Part shown: positions 54,637 to 64,000 of the stretch, piece after piece
Layout: the number at the start of each line of letters is the position of its first letter
Numbering within the stretch: the first letter of the stretch is position 1
NCBI RefSeq assembly: GCF_963675165.1
Contig: NC_087377.1
Coordinates: 2,195,501-2,259,500 of the forward strand
Length of the DNA stretch: 64,000 nucleotides
Direction of reading: 5' to 3'
From: Halichondria panicea
Taxonomy: Eukaryota > Porifera > Demospongiae > Suberitida > Halichondriidae
Notes under the pieces: generated by a model
The model's database searches: none
What the model was told of the DNA's origin: nothing
The model's input: only the letters and a program-made list of their open reading frames with translations
Position numbers and translations under genes: made by a program

Positions 54637-56445
54637 ATGTTATAGTTATAACACGGGCACAAGGGACATATTCCATGCATCCCGAGTGCACGTGTAATAA
54701 CTAGTTTATATCCCGAGGGCATAGCAACATAACACTGTCTTAGTAACACAATATAAACTGCACAAAAAGATGACAAAGACAACTCTAGACACAGCTCCAT
54801 CTCTTCTCTCTCCTAGACGCCAGTATATGCAGCGTATAAGATTGGCATGACAGACAATGGCTTGACACAAAATTGTTGGAGTTCCAACGCTGAAACCACT
54901 GCAAAACAGCCCCACCCCACTTCTGGTGCTGCAAAACAGCCCCACCCCTCTACTGCTGCAAAGAAACAGCCCCACCCCATTTACTGCTGCGAAGAAACAG
55001 CCACACCCCACTACACTACTCAGTGTAACTGCTGCTCGAACAGCCCCCTCCACTAGCACTATCCTCGGTATTTTAAAACCTGCATGGTTGCAAAGAAGAA
55101 ACTCCAGCAGTGCTGAACATTCATGCATGGCTGGACTTACTTTGATACTTATTATTTCTCATGATACAATATTTAATTTAATTATGCCAGAGGGGCGTTT
55201 TGTGGTCAGTGCAATATGACTTTTCAGCAGTGCAATATGCTTCATATTGCACTTGGCAACAACATAGCAACGGGATATAAATAATAGTTAGACACTGTTT
55301 AGGAAGTTTCTACATGATTTAGAAGCCCAAAGGGCTGGTTGTAGTATCCCGAACGCAGTGAGGGTTCTACTAGCCCTGAGGACTTCTAAATCATGTGGAA
55401 ACTTCTTAAACAGTGTCTAAGCATTTTAGATCATAGCAACCATGAGTATTTAGCCAATCAGATTTGAATGTTCTTATCTAATCTTTGCTACATGATTTTC
55501 TAAGTGAAGTACATGATTTTCTATTGAAGTACATGATTTTCTAAATTGGATAGAACATTTCCTCTAACCAATCAGATTGCAGTATTTATGACAAACATGA
55601 TCTAAGTTATAGTTATATAACACGGGCACGAGGGATGTATGGAATATATTGCACTGAAGCACGAGGGCGCCAGCCCCGAGGGCTGAGTGCAATATATGCC
55701 ATGCAGCCCGAGTGCACGTGTTATAACTAGTTTATATCCCGAGGGCATAGCAACATAACACTGTCCTAGTAACGCAATATAAACAGCACAAAAAAAGACA
55801 GAGACAACTCTAGACACAGCTCCATCTCTTCTCTCTTCTAGACGCCAGTATCTGCAGCGTATAAGATTGGCATGACCGACGAATGGCTTGACACAAAATT
55901 GTTGGAGTTTCAACTGAAATCTGCAAAACAGCCCCACCCCACTTCTGGTGCTGCAAAACAGCCCCGCCCCACTTACTGCTGCAAAGAAACAGCCCCACCC
56001 CACTACTCAGTGAATACATGGTATTAGCTGCTGGTCTACCCTCGGCCTCATAACCAAGCCAAGAAAGCTCGCTTCTACACTGCTGCAAAACAGCTCATGC
56101 CCCCAGCAAAAAGAGCCACTTCTAGTGCTACGGTGAAGCAGAATTGACATGCATCACGATGTCGAGGACTAGGTCGATCTAGGAACACAGAATCTTCCAC
56201 AAAATGAATCTTGGACAACTTTAAAACCTGCATGGTTGCAAGAAGAAACTCCAGCAGTGCTGAACATTCATTCCTGCATGGCTGGACATACTTTAATACT
56301 TGTTATTTCTCATGCGTATTAATTTAATTTTAATTTAATTGTCTGTCTAATTGCCAGAGGGGCGTTTTGCGGTCAGTGCAATATGACTTTCAGCAGTGCA
56401 ATATGCTTCATATTGCACTTGGCAACAACGTAGCAACGGGATATA
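54637..56445. repeat. Tandem duplication of a ~650-830 bp unit carrying an exon-like segment
   Basis: Units near 54637-55283 and 55610-56445 both start GTTATA(A)-ACACGGGCAC and end CAACGGGATATAA. Both contain CTCTTCTCTC(T/C)(T/C)CTAG followed on the plus strand by TPVxAAYKIGMTD and, in the second copy, EWLDTKLLEF, then repeats of CTGCAAAACAGCCCCACCCC. The CTAG acceptor after a pyrimidine run suggests a captured or duplicated exon. The minus-strand ORFs here are shadows of the CCCCACCCC repeats. Confidence 0.6.
55288..55420. mobile_element. 133-bp palindromic MITE
   Basis: TTAGACACTGTTTAGGAAGT at the left pairs with ACTTCTTAAACAGTGTCTAA at the right; arms are about 40 bp. Half copies lie at 37.98 kb and 30.57 kb. 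Confidence 0.85.
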
Positions 56446-56534
56446 ATATATTCATATATCATCCCATCCCATGGGTTAGGGTTGCAAAAATATTATGCTC
56501 TGTTTCTATATAACATACTACTCTTTTCTGGAGT

Positions 56535-57104
56535 TTTTCACCTGTGACCAAACAGCTGCAGAAGCTGAGAAGCTATAGCGGCCAAACCTGTTGTAATCAA
56601 AGAAAAAAGAGTAAGTTTTAATAGTTGGCACCACATTCGCCACATTCGCAAAAGTGTCAGCTGACAATGACGTATATACAGGGGAAAAATAATTTTAAAA
56701 ATGATGTAAATTAATGTGCATGTTCCTGGCACACACTTTGTCACAGGTGAAACTCCAGAAAAGAGTAGTATGTTATATAGCATATTATATTATGCATAAT
56801 TTATATGTACCTTAAGGTGACATATTTTCGCGTGTATTAATTTCTGCTATTTCTGCGATTGAGAGTAAAATCGCAAAAATTAGTACTCGCAAATAATTGG
56901 CCGCCCTCTTGTTTAATGTATCCAGATCGACATTTCGCAAAAAATTATACCGCAAAATGTACAAAACTGTAAAAACGCAAACAAATCTACCTGTGAAAAT
57001 AATTATGTCACCTTAAGGTATATAGATTGTGCTCATCCCAGCCCAGGGGTTCGCCTTTGCCACCCTAAAAAGCAAAGCCACGGCTGAGAAGGCTATTGAA
57101 GTGG
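56535..57104 (+). pseudogene. Two further RRM second-half exon copies
   Basis: 57045-57104 reads RGFAFATLKSKATAEKAIEV; 56540-56612 keeps AAEAEK- and VVIKEKRV-like parts with a frame break. Between them are two segments (56520-56770) inverted relative to each other around GAAAAGAGTAGTATGTTATA. Confidence 0.45.
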
Positions 57105-57407
57105 GTAAGGATCGTCAAACAAACACCTCAATTATAAATAATAATATTCTCTAAGATGCTGATCCCTTACAAGGAACAAAGGAACAATGCTTGAACATGT
57201 CACAGTACTCATACTTTATAATAATGGCTATATAGACGACATTGTTAGCACAGAGTCAGTCAGTTCTTTACTTAATTCTTGCATGGACGCTTCTTTATGC
57301 TTCTTTACTTTATTCGTCCCCTTCAAGCTATGCAATAAAAAAAGTATATATCAGTAATGGATCATAATAATACATTAGTACAAACGTACCTTGTCAGGTT
57401 CTCATGA
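57105..57407. repeat. Downstream block of Death-exon copy, shared with 61.33-61.70 kb and 30.15-30.43 kb
   Basis: GGGTAAGGATC(G/A)TCAAACAA and TCAGTTCTTTACTT...TTATTCGTCCCCTT are common to 57105-57330 and 61330-61560. See the entry at 30150. Confidence 0.7.
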
Positions 57408-57790
57408 TCAATTGGTGGCACTATGAGCAACTGCAGTTGCTGTCCTCACATACTTGTCTTCAATTTCCTCGGCTACATCGTTACGTGCAACAGTAGGCCT
57501 CCTTAGACATTCACATATGTAAGGCCATGTCATGGGTGGATCAGTGACTTCAAGACGCTTGGCTACTATCATCGTTAGGCGGCACACATTATCTGTGCTT
57601 CGATCTCGAATATTTTCCAACTCGTAAAACTTCACCCCGAGAGCCAGTCCCAAGTTGAACCAATCTTTACTTGCACTTCTCAGCTTCTCACAAATTGTTA
57701 GAATATCATCTCCAGTCAGAACAATGGACGACCGTTGTTGTGCAATTTCTACTGTTTGGTTTCTGCTAGTAGGCTCCTCTTGTGACGATC
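57408..57790 (-). CDS. Death-domain terminal exon, type B copy 1
   Basis: A phase-1 exon after a TGTGTGTGTAG acceptor: GSSQEEPTSRNQTVEIAQ, then IVLTGDDILTICEKL, KDWFNLGLALGVKFYELENI, RLTMIVAKRLEV and TWPYICECLRRPTVARND, with a short tail to the stop. The W-x-x-LGLALGV and TWPYICECL pattern is that of a Death domain and is different from the type A domains at 16-17 and 30.7 kb. It lies downstream of a decayed Ig exon on the same strand, the same order as at 17 kb. Upstream exons are not identified. Confidence 0.7.
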
Positions 57791-58371
57791 CTACACACAC
57801 ACAAGATTAGTACATATTGCATTGAAAATGGCCAGTTTTATATCAATGACAAAAACTGCGTACAATAAGCATCTGAAAATGCACAAATAATTATAAGCAA
57901 CACAACATGTGCTTGTATAATAATGGAGAATGCCGGGCATGTAGGAATCAAGTCATGTATTTTCTGGCTTTCGAATAGCAATCCGAATATGACAGATGGA
58001 ACTGATAGAACTTTTTTTTAATAATGGTAGTAAGATAGATAGTGTGTAATTATCGTGGGATATCCATTCATTGACCATAATCGAAAACAGTGATTGAATG
58101 TACTGCATTGCATGCGTTCCAGTAAACCACACCTATGCTTTTATAGGGGAAAATGTCGCGGGTTGCCCACAATAATAACGAATGTTTTACCCCACGAAAA
58201 TTAATCGCTATATTGTAGCGGATGTAATGCACACACTTACACAAGTGGCCCCACCATAGCTAATGAAAAGCTTCACACTAAGTGTATGGGAATTGGGTAG
58301 TAGTAAAAGTTCTGTAAGTATAGAAGTTGTAGGGCTTAGTATGATGGGATTACGGACAACAAAGAAAGTAG
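57791..58371. repeat. Duplicated intergenic block, partner of 62.1-62.7 kb, with MITE fragment
   Basis: CTTTCGAATAGCAATCCGAA, GGAACTGATAGAAC and the ACACTTACACAAGTGGCCCC segment are shared with 62.3-62.65 kb. Both copies include a decayed TACCGTATAGCGGG-family end (ACCCCACGAAAATTAATCGC / ACCCCACGAAAATTAACCGC). Confidence 0.75.
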
Positions 58372-58625
58372 TTACTTGAGGTTAGATAACTGACTTGTGT
58401 CCTCTTTGTAGAGAGCTGTGTAGAGAGTGAGGAGCACTTTCCCAGCAGCTGCATCCTTCACCTCACACTGGTAGTGACCAAAGTCCTCCTCTCTCACACT
58501 CGGGAAGCTCACAGTGTTGGGCCGATCATCAGTTGTCTTGATCTAACGTCTGGAACCCTCTTTGCTCCAGTGGAAGGAGAAACCTTCCTCAGCAAACTTT
58601 AGCACCTCTAGTTCCGTCCTGCTTC
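58372..58625 (-). pseudogene. Ig-domain exon, copy with in-frame stop
   Basis: Nearly identical to the last exon of the Ank-Roc-COR-Ig gene from NTVSFPSVREEDFGHYQCEV to LSNLK-stop. The first half has diverged (ELEVLKFAEEGFSFHWSKEG) and holds a TAG right after EGSRR near 58540. No Roc-COR exon lies upstream, so this is an orphan duplicate. Confidence 0.7.
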
Positions 58626-59065
58626 CTAGACACACGTGCTGTACATGTACATGAGAGAAGGGAAAAGCATAAACATACAGAACAGAGTAAAGAAGAAGTT
58701 ATCAGAATTAAATGCCTATATTAATGAATCCGACATATCCTAGGGGGGGGGTCGAAATTGTGCCCAGGGGGGGCCCCCCCCTAAATGCAGCCCTGTACAG
58801 TATGTTCGCGTTACTAGCGTTAATTGTATTTGATGCTTAGGTAAGACAGAAGTTCTAGTAAAAAAGTGTACATGTACTTCCAGGCGTGTGTTATTACTTA
58901 AATCGTATTATTAGTAAAACTTGCAATATTTTGTGTAACTTGGCTGCAACCTAGAGACACACGTGCTGTACATGTATGTGAGATAAGGGAAAAGCATAAA
59001 CATACAGAACAGAGTAAAGAAGAAGTTATCAGAATTAAATGCCTATATTATTACAGTCATTTTAG
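58610..59065. repeat. Direct duplication of ~110 bp
   Basis: AGACACACGTGCTGTACATG and AACAGAGTAAAGAAGAAGTT occur at 58629-58720 and 58956-59045. G and C runs at 58742-58790 (GGGGGGGG, CCCCCCCC) separate them. Confidence 0.85.
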
Positions 59066-60743
59066 TAAAACTTGCAATATTTTGTGTAACTTAGCTGCAA
59101 CCACAGTAGAAAGGACAGTAGAAAGGACATGATTATGAATATAATTAAACCATGCAGTAAGCAGCAAGACCAAGTCAAATATCAGTTATGTAACAGCAAG
59201 CATAATTGAATGACTTCAGCACAGCCTCAGAAAACAACTCCATATACCAATAAAACTCGTTGAGAATGGTTATTTTATACTAATTATAATTATTTTGCGA
59301 GTTTCCCTATAATTATATACATCGCAGGGTACGTGGCAGTGTCCGTGTTGTATAGGCTAGTGGAGAAGGGAAGCAACATGCATTACAGCATGCTGAAAAT
59401 AAGTTACATGGGTATATGTACATGTATATAATTATAGTGTTTAATATCTCGAAATTAATGAGAACCCTGGACACTTATACAACATCCTCTTCTTTGGCAT
59501 GTTTGAGCTGTTCTCTGAGGCTGTGCGAAGTCATTATGGTGTACAGTGTACATGCAGTGCAGAAAAACTAGTGCTTGCTGTAGATGTTTGTGCTTAATGG
59601 TATTCATAATCATCAATGTGGTTACAACTGTGGTTGCAGCAAAGTTTATCAGAATAAAAATAAATTATTGCAAGTTTTACTAAAATGACTGTATACTTAG
59701 AAACTGCCACGGTAAAAGCTCTTTGATAAAAGGATACAAAATATTGTGCTTTGAGATGGTTACCTTGATTATACTCTGTGTATTATTACACGAGTGGATG
59801 CCTTGCAATGGTGTTAGGTCACCCTCAATCATGCCCAATAAATCAGACGCCTGAGTGAGAAAATAATGAATGGTTACAGGTTGTAGTGATCAAAGAAATG
59901 CATAATAGTGGAAGAAAGGGAGTGGGGAAAAAAGAATCTTTGAACGGCTCCAAGAATGTGAATTAACGCTTAGAGAGAGGCTTTTCAGATGATGTGGGTA
60001 GTGGCTAGATCGATCTAGAGGTAGTGGTATGATAAGAAATCACATTAGATTTCAGCTACTGAATGCACTAAATGCACGATACCTTTGCAGCAGCATCATT
60101 TGAATGCAGTGCCACTAGGAGCATATTTTATGAAGTATCTTTAATTCCCAATTTCTTGAAAGATTCGCTGATCTGTACACAAAGATGTCATAATCATGAT
60201 GTCATACACCATCACTGCTTACGTTCGTTGAAGGAGAGAGAGAAAAATATTTCAGAGCAGACGCTTCTAGTCTGGTTCTCTGGCCACTACAGCTTTGTAC
60301 ACTGCACACAGAACGTGGAGCGTACTAGCCACCTGTGAGGGTGTGTGTAAGTGTGGAGTGTGTGCATGTGTGGAGTGTGGGTGGGTGTGGAGTGTGTGCA
60401 TGGGTGAGTGTGAGGGTGTGTGTGTGTGGGTGAGTGTGTGGGTGGTGTGTGTGTGTGGGTGGAGTGGATGGGTGAGGGGTGTGTAATAAGTGTTCAAGTA
60501 CATGTACAGGGATGTGCCCACACTGGTCGGTGGTGGTGGTTGGTACTAACCACCTCTGGACGTAAATAACCATCTAGAGTCGCACGTTAGGCTATCAAAA
60601 GCAAATTTGTCAGGAAATTGAATATTAAAAATAGCCAGAACTTGGGAACATTTTGGGCAGATACATGTACCTGCATGTTGTGCATGACATATAATTACAT
60701 CTTCCAATGCTGCAGCTAATAATTATATCCTATGATAGCTTAC
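59066..60743. other. Mostly non-coding; possible small exon and GT-rich tract
   Basis: A minus-strand segment at about 59764-59850 (ASDLLGMIEGDLTPLQGIHS, acceptor CACTCAG, donor GTAACC) could be an exon, but its phase does not fit the exon at 60744. Positions 60330-60485 are GTG-rich low-complexity sequence. Nothing else recognised. Confidence 0.4.
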
Positions 60744-61351
60744 TTGTTGTAGTCTACCCAGGGCCAGTCCAGAGTGTACATTGGTAGACTGTCACTCATG
60801 TACAGCATCAGACGCTTCATGGTCCTGCAACCAACCTAGGGGAGAGGGCCGGGGGAAATTGCTGACATTATAAATTAAAGAATCTAAACACACCATTTGA
60901 TAGGTCTTTCAAAGAGCTACAAAATGCAGAATTGTAATTGTCATCTCAAGTTATTGCCAATCAAAGATAGCTTCTGAAATATACTCGTTTAATTATTTCA
61001 TTAAATCACCTTTCCCCTGAGCTCAATGTCTGGTTCTAGACTGAGTGTTAGTAGTCGCTGGTCAATATTCTGTTCAGCGCTGGATACCTGACCACCGATA
61101 ACTGTACGAGGAAAATAAATAAGACATTATTTTATTGAGATGATTGATACTAGGTGCAGAATATAATGGCTGGTAGATCCACACATCTTTCTGTACAGGA
61201 TGCTGTACTCGTAGGGTAGCTCTTTATGACAGGAGAGACTTGTGTTGTTGAGGTAGAGGGTTAGTAATAGCAGCGCCGTGCTCGCAAGTAGCGCTAGTGC
61301 AAGTACTTTCAGTGTTGATCCATTGGCTAGTGGGTAAGGATCATCAAACAA
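60744..61351 (-). CDS. Single-pass membrane protein fragment, three exons
   Basis: Exon 1 (about 61127-61351, 5' limit uncertain) has a strong hydrophobic helix LKVLALALLASTALLLLTLY followed by CHKELPYEYSILYRKM. Exon 2 (61010-61101, acceptor after TTTTATTTTCCTCGTACAG) reads IGGQVSSAEQNIDQRLLTLS. Exon 3 (60744-60835, acceptor CCCTCTCCCCTAG) reads VGCRTMKRLMLYMSDSLPMY then TLDWPWVDYN and ends at GTAAGC. Exons 2 and 3 join in phase. No start codon is evident and I do not recognise the family. Position between a Death exon (61.7-62.1 kb, upstream) and the decayed Ig exon (downstream) is noted, without evidence that they form one transcript. Confidence 0.45.
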
Positions 61352-61702
61352 ACACCTAATTTATAAATACTTCTATAAGAAGCTGCAACTGAAGTGATTC
61401 CTTACCAGGAACAATGGAAGACAGCTTGAACTCAAATAAAATAATTCATGTCACATTATTTTAAGTGTATATAAACGACATTGTCAGTATAATAATACAG
61501 AGTCATGATCAGTTTTTCAGAGTCAGTTCTTTACTTGCAATTTTTATTCGTCCCCTTAATTCAAGTGAATTCCATACCTGTATGAAAACATGAGTACAGC
61601 ACAAATCAAGCTATGCAATAAAACATTATTGGATCAGTAATTACTTATATAATAGATCATAATAATACATTAGTACAAACGTGCCTTGTCAGGTTATCAT
61701 GA

Positions 61703-62076
61703 TCAATTGGTGGCACTATGAGCAACTGCAGTTGCTGTCCTCACATACTTGTCTTCAATTTCCTCGGCTACATCGTTACGTGCAACAGTAGGCCTCCTTA
61801 GACATTCACATATGTAAGGCCATGTCATCGGATGTTCTGGATCAGTGACTTCAAGACGCTTGGCTACCACCTTCATTAGGCGGCGATCGTTATGACGGTA
61901 ATCATCTTCAATGTTTTCCAAAACGTTAATCTTCACTCCGAAAGCCAATCCTAAATCAAACCAATCTTTGCTTGCATTCTTGAGACTCACGCGAATTGCT
62001 TGAATATCATCTCCAGTCAAAACAATCGGCTGGTGTGTACTTCCTCCATTGCTAGTATCCTTCTCTGATGATGATC
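61703..62076 (-). CDS. Death-domain terminal exon, type B copy 2
   Basis: Paralogue of 57408-57790: GSSSEKDTSNGGSTHQ, IVLTGDDIQAIRVSLKNASK, DWFDLGLAFGVKINVLENIE, RRLMKVVAKRLEVTD and TWPYICECLRRPTVARND to the same stop. The last 40 codons are nearly identical at nucleotide level while the middle differs mostly at replacement positions, so selection or conversion may act unevenly. Acceptor TACATCAG. Its upstream neighbour toward the right edge is the kinase fragment, but phases (0 versus 1) do not join directly. Confidence 0.7.
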
Positions 62077-63343
62077 CTGATGTACACACATGTAAAGATA
62101 ATAACTCAAGAAAGCAATTGCAAATAATTATTGTTGTGGTTAGTTAAGTCCCTTAATTGTCTATTGCATGGGAAGGGTGTCATACAGGATTTTGAGAGGG
62201 GGGAAATGGGGCCTGTAGGAATCAAGATCATGTATTTTCCAGACTGAAGTATAGCAATCCGATTATGATACATGGAATTACGATCTGATAGAACTTTGTT
62301 TATTGGAAGTAAGATAGACAGCTTTCGAATAGCAATCCGAATATGATAGATGGAACTGATAGAACTTTTTTTTAATAATGGTAGTAAGATAGTCTAAGAT
62401 AGTATGTAATTATCGTGGGATATCCATTCATTGACAAAATAATCGAAAACAGTGATTGAATGTACTGCGTTCCAGTAAACCACACCTATGCTTTCATAGG
62501 GGAAAATGTCACGGGTTGCCCACGAAAATAACGAATATTTCACCCCACGAAAATTAACCGCTATACTGTAGCGGATGAAATGCACACACTTACACAAGTG
62601 GCCCCACCATAGCTAATGAAAAGCTTCACACTAAGTGTATGGGAATTGGGCAGTTGTAAGAGTTCTGTTGTCATTGTGGGGCAGAGGAAGTGAACACTGT
62701 GTACACTGGTTATGTAAGACAAAGACCTTGGTGAGATCCGGGGCCTCCAGTCCTATTCCAACTAAAGTACCGTATGTTATTATATCAGATATCTACAGAA
62801 CCACTAGAACTAACAGGAATAAGTACAGTTCGTGTTTCTGGGTCAACCTTCGAAAACCTCGAAAATAACCAGCCAGTATGAAAAGCAAAAAAACAGCTGT
62901 AGGTAGCGAGCGTAATATTGAAATTTCCCTTAATTACAATGCAAGTAAAAGGTTGCCTATAAACAATACCTGCCTGAATAGTTGTCTTGCTTCCACTATG
63001 TAATTATAAAGTGAAAAGCAAAGGCCTACCACAAGCATCAAGTCTATGTAAGTGACACATGGCCACTTCCAATCCTTTTCGCAATGTAGATGCATGCTTT
63101 GCGTGTGGGCCCCTTTTGAAAGCTTTAGCACTCTTTACTTTATTTCCTAAAAACGCCCCTGACGTAGGTCGTGCTCAACTATTAATTTTGTTGCAGTGCA
63201 TCACAATAAATAAACAGCCACTTCATATTCCGTTGACAAACCTGAGTGCAAAATTGGGCGTTTTCCTCCGATTGTAACAAGATCATAATCCTATGAAACA
63301 ATAATGTGGCATAGTCACGTCACACTAATTTTGTTATAGCCAC
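62077..63343. other. Duplicated flank, then no recognised gene
   Basis: 62160-62700 is the partner of 57.9-58.3 kb; the rest (62.7-63.34 kb) shows no exon I can support. Confidence 0.5.
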
Positions 63344-64000
63344 CTGTCTGTAAGCATCTCCATACAGCAGATGTTTCTCCAATTGTCCACCTATAAATAA
63401 AAATGGTTTGTTAAGCTTACAAAGAATCTACAAATCAGGTGTTTTACATCACTATGAGTGGGCGATAATAATTATTAGCTAATACCGTATAGCGCGAAAT
63501 GTTTGTGTATTGCTGCTTGAGTGTCTCTATAGTTAGAGACAACTCAGCCTGGGGACGAGGTTATTTGAGTGTGTGCTAAAAATCATAAATACTACACTTA
63601 CAATGTGGTTTTTTAGTACGAGTATAACGCACTAGTATACCAAACTGCGGTTTGTACTACAATTGCCATAGTTGGATAATACATAATTTCCATTTTCAAC
63701 ACACCACTTACAGACAACAGCGGCTGATGGTCTTTTTTCTTGCAAGCAGGCCATAATGTGTAGTTTAAGCAGGTGTGTGCCGGCTTCAATTTCTGCAAGA
63801 TATGACAATCTTTCCCTTACAGATTTGACGTTTTCTAATCTGCAAGCAATCTGCATCATGATCACCCCCAACGAGAATACGTCTAGAGTTTCATCATAAT
63901 CTTCATCACCCTCGTGAAGTGCCTCGGGAGGTAGATAACCCAAGCGATGACTAATAGTGGTGTTGAATTTTAAGGGATCGAGTAGCTTGGACATTCCAAA
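63344..64000 (-). CDS. Protein kinase C-lobe, cut by the right edge
   Basis: Exon 63712-64000 begins in the window with FGMSKLLDP (the DFG motif, its Asp just outside), then GYLPPEALHEGDEDYDETLD (the APE-like PPEAL), VFSLGVIMMQIACRLE and EKRPSAAVVC (the conserved RP Arg). Exon 63344-63390 joins in phase 1 and reads GQLEKHLLYGDAYRQ, a helical tail. The short DFG-to-PPEAL loop with MPPE/LPPE-type motif recalls the tyrosine-kinase-like kinases common in sponges; substrate type cannot be decided without the catalytic loop (HRDL region outside). Minus strand, upstream of the Death exons, so a kinase-Death protein is conceivable but not shown. Confidence 0.7.
63484..63510. mobile_element. Terminal stub of the TACCGTATAGCG MITE family
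   Basis: TACCGTATAGCGCGAAATG only; the rest of the element is missing. Confidence 0.5.

Noticed and set aside
54706-55128. 140-codon minus ORF with GVGLFCS repeats (and 55602-56088)
   Set aside because: Shadow of the CTGCAAAACAGCCCCACCCC minisatellite; the splice signal and conserved peptide are on the other strand.
58740-58790. G-quadruplex or regulatory element at the G/C runs
   Set aside because: Runs of G then C are present, but nothing beyond composition supports a function.

Overview
The window is eukaryotic and animal. Genes are split by short GT-AG introns, CA/TG microsatellites are abundant, GC is low, and the recognisable proteins are metazoan (Death domains, ankyrin repeats, Roc-COR GTPase, Ig domain, PRIM2, APEX1, ARL3, Numb-associated kinase). 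Compact introns, swarms of short inverted-repeat elements and many innate-immune-type domain mixtures suggest a demosponge. That is inference from style, not from a species marker. No bacterial, viral, rRNA or CRISPR feature was seen.

Layout. 0-16 kb: mostly transposable elements, including a foldback element (4384-8985) whose right arm is split by a TTAA-type element and a hAT-like element, a GGCC-rich TIR element, a TA-flanked element built of ATCGATT repeats, and a second large palindrome-ended element (13.5-15.6 kb). 16-27 kb (minus strand): the best gene of the window, a 12-exon model of about 1176 residues with ankyrin repeats, a short death-fold-like exon, a Roc-COR GTPase and a C-terminal Ig domain. 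It is followed downstream by exons for two tandem Death domains that may belong to the same gene. 27-31 kb: broken kinase and TMEM231-like fragments and a third Death exon. 31.6-35.0 kb: a 45-bp satellite. 35-44 kb: partial or decayed copies of ARL3, PRIM2 and APEX1, plus a segment duplicated from 3.9-12 kb. 44-57 kb: two opposed clusters (minus up to 48.4 kb, plus from 48.7 kb) of a repeated exon set: a Cys-rich exon, a Pro-rich exon and an RNA-recognition motif split over two exons. 57-64 kb (minus): two duplicated Death-domain terminal exons, a decayed Ig exon, a single-pass membrane protein fragment and, at the right edge, a kinase C-lobe.

How it fits together. The 16-31 kb and 57-64 kb regions share duplicated blocks (Ig exon plus flank, Death exons plus downstream sequence). 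They look like one expanding family that combines Ig, Death, Roc-COR, ankyrin and kinase modules, as expected for signalling or innate-immune proteins of the DAPK/Roco type. The housekeeping-gene fragments carry stops and frameshifts and look like decayed duplicates caught among the repeats. Exon limits are hand-made from splice signals and phase and have not been tested against transcripts.
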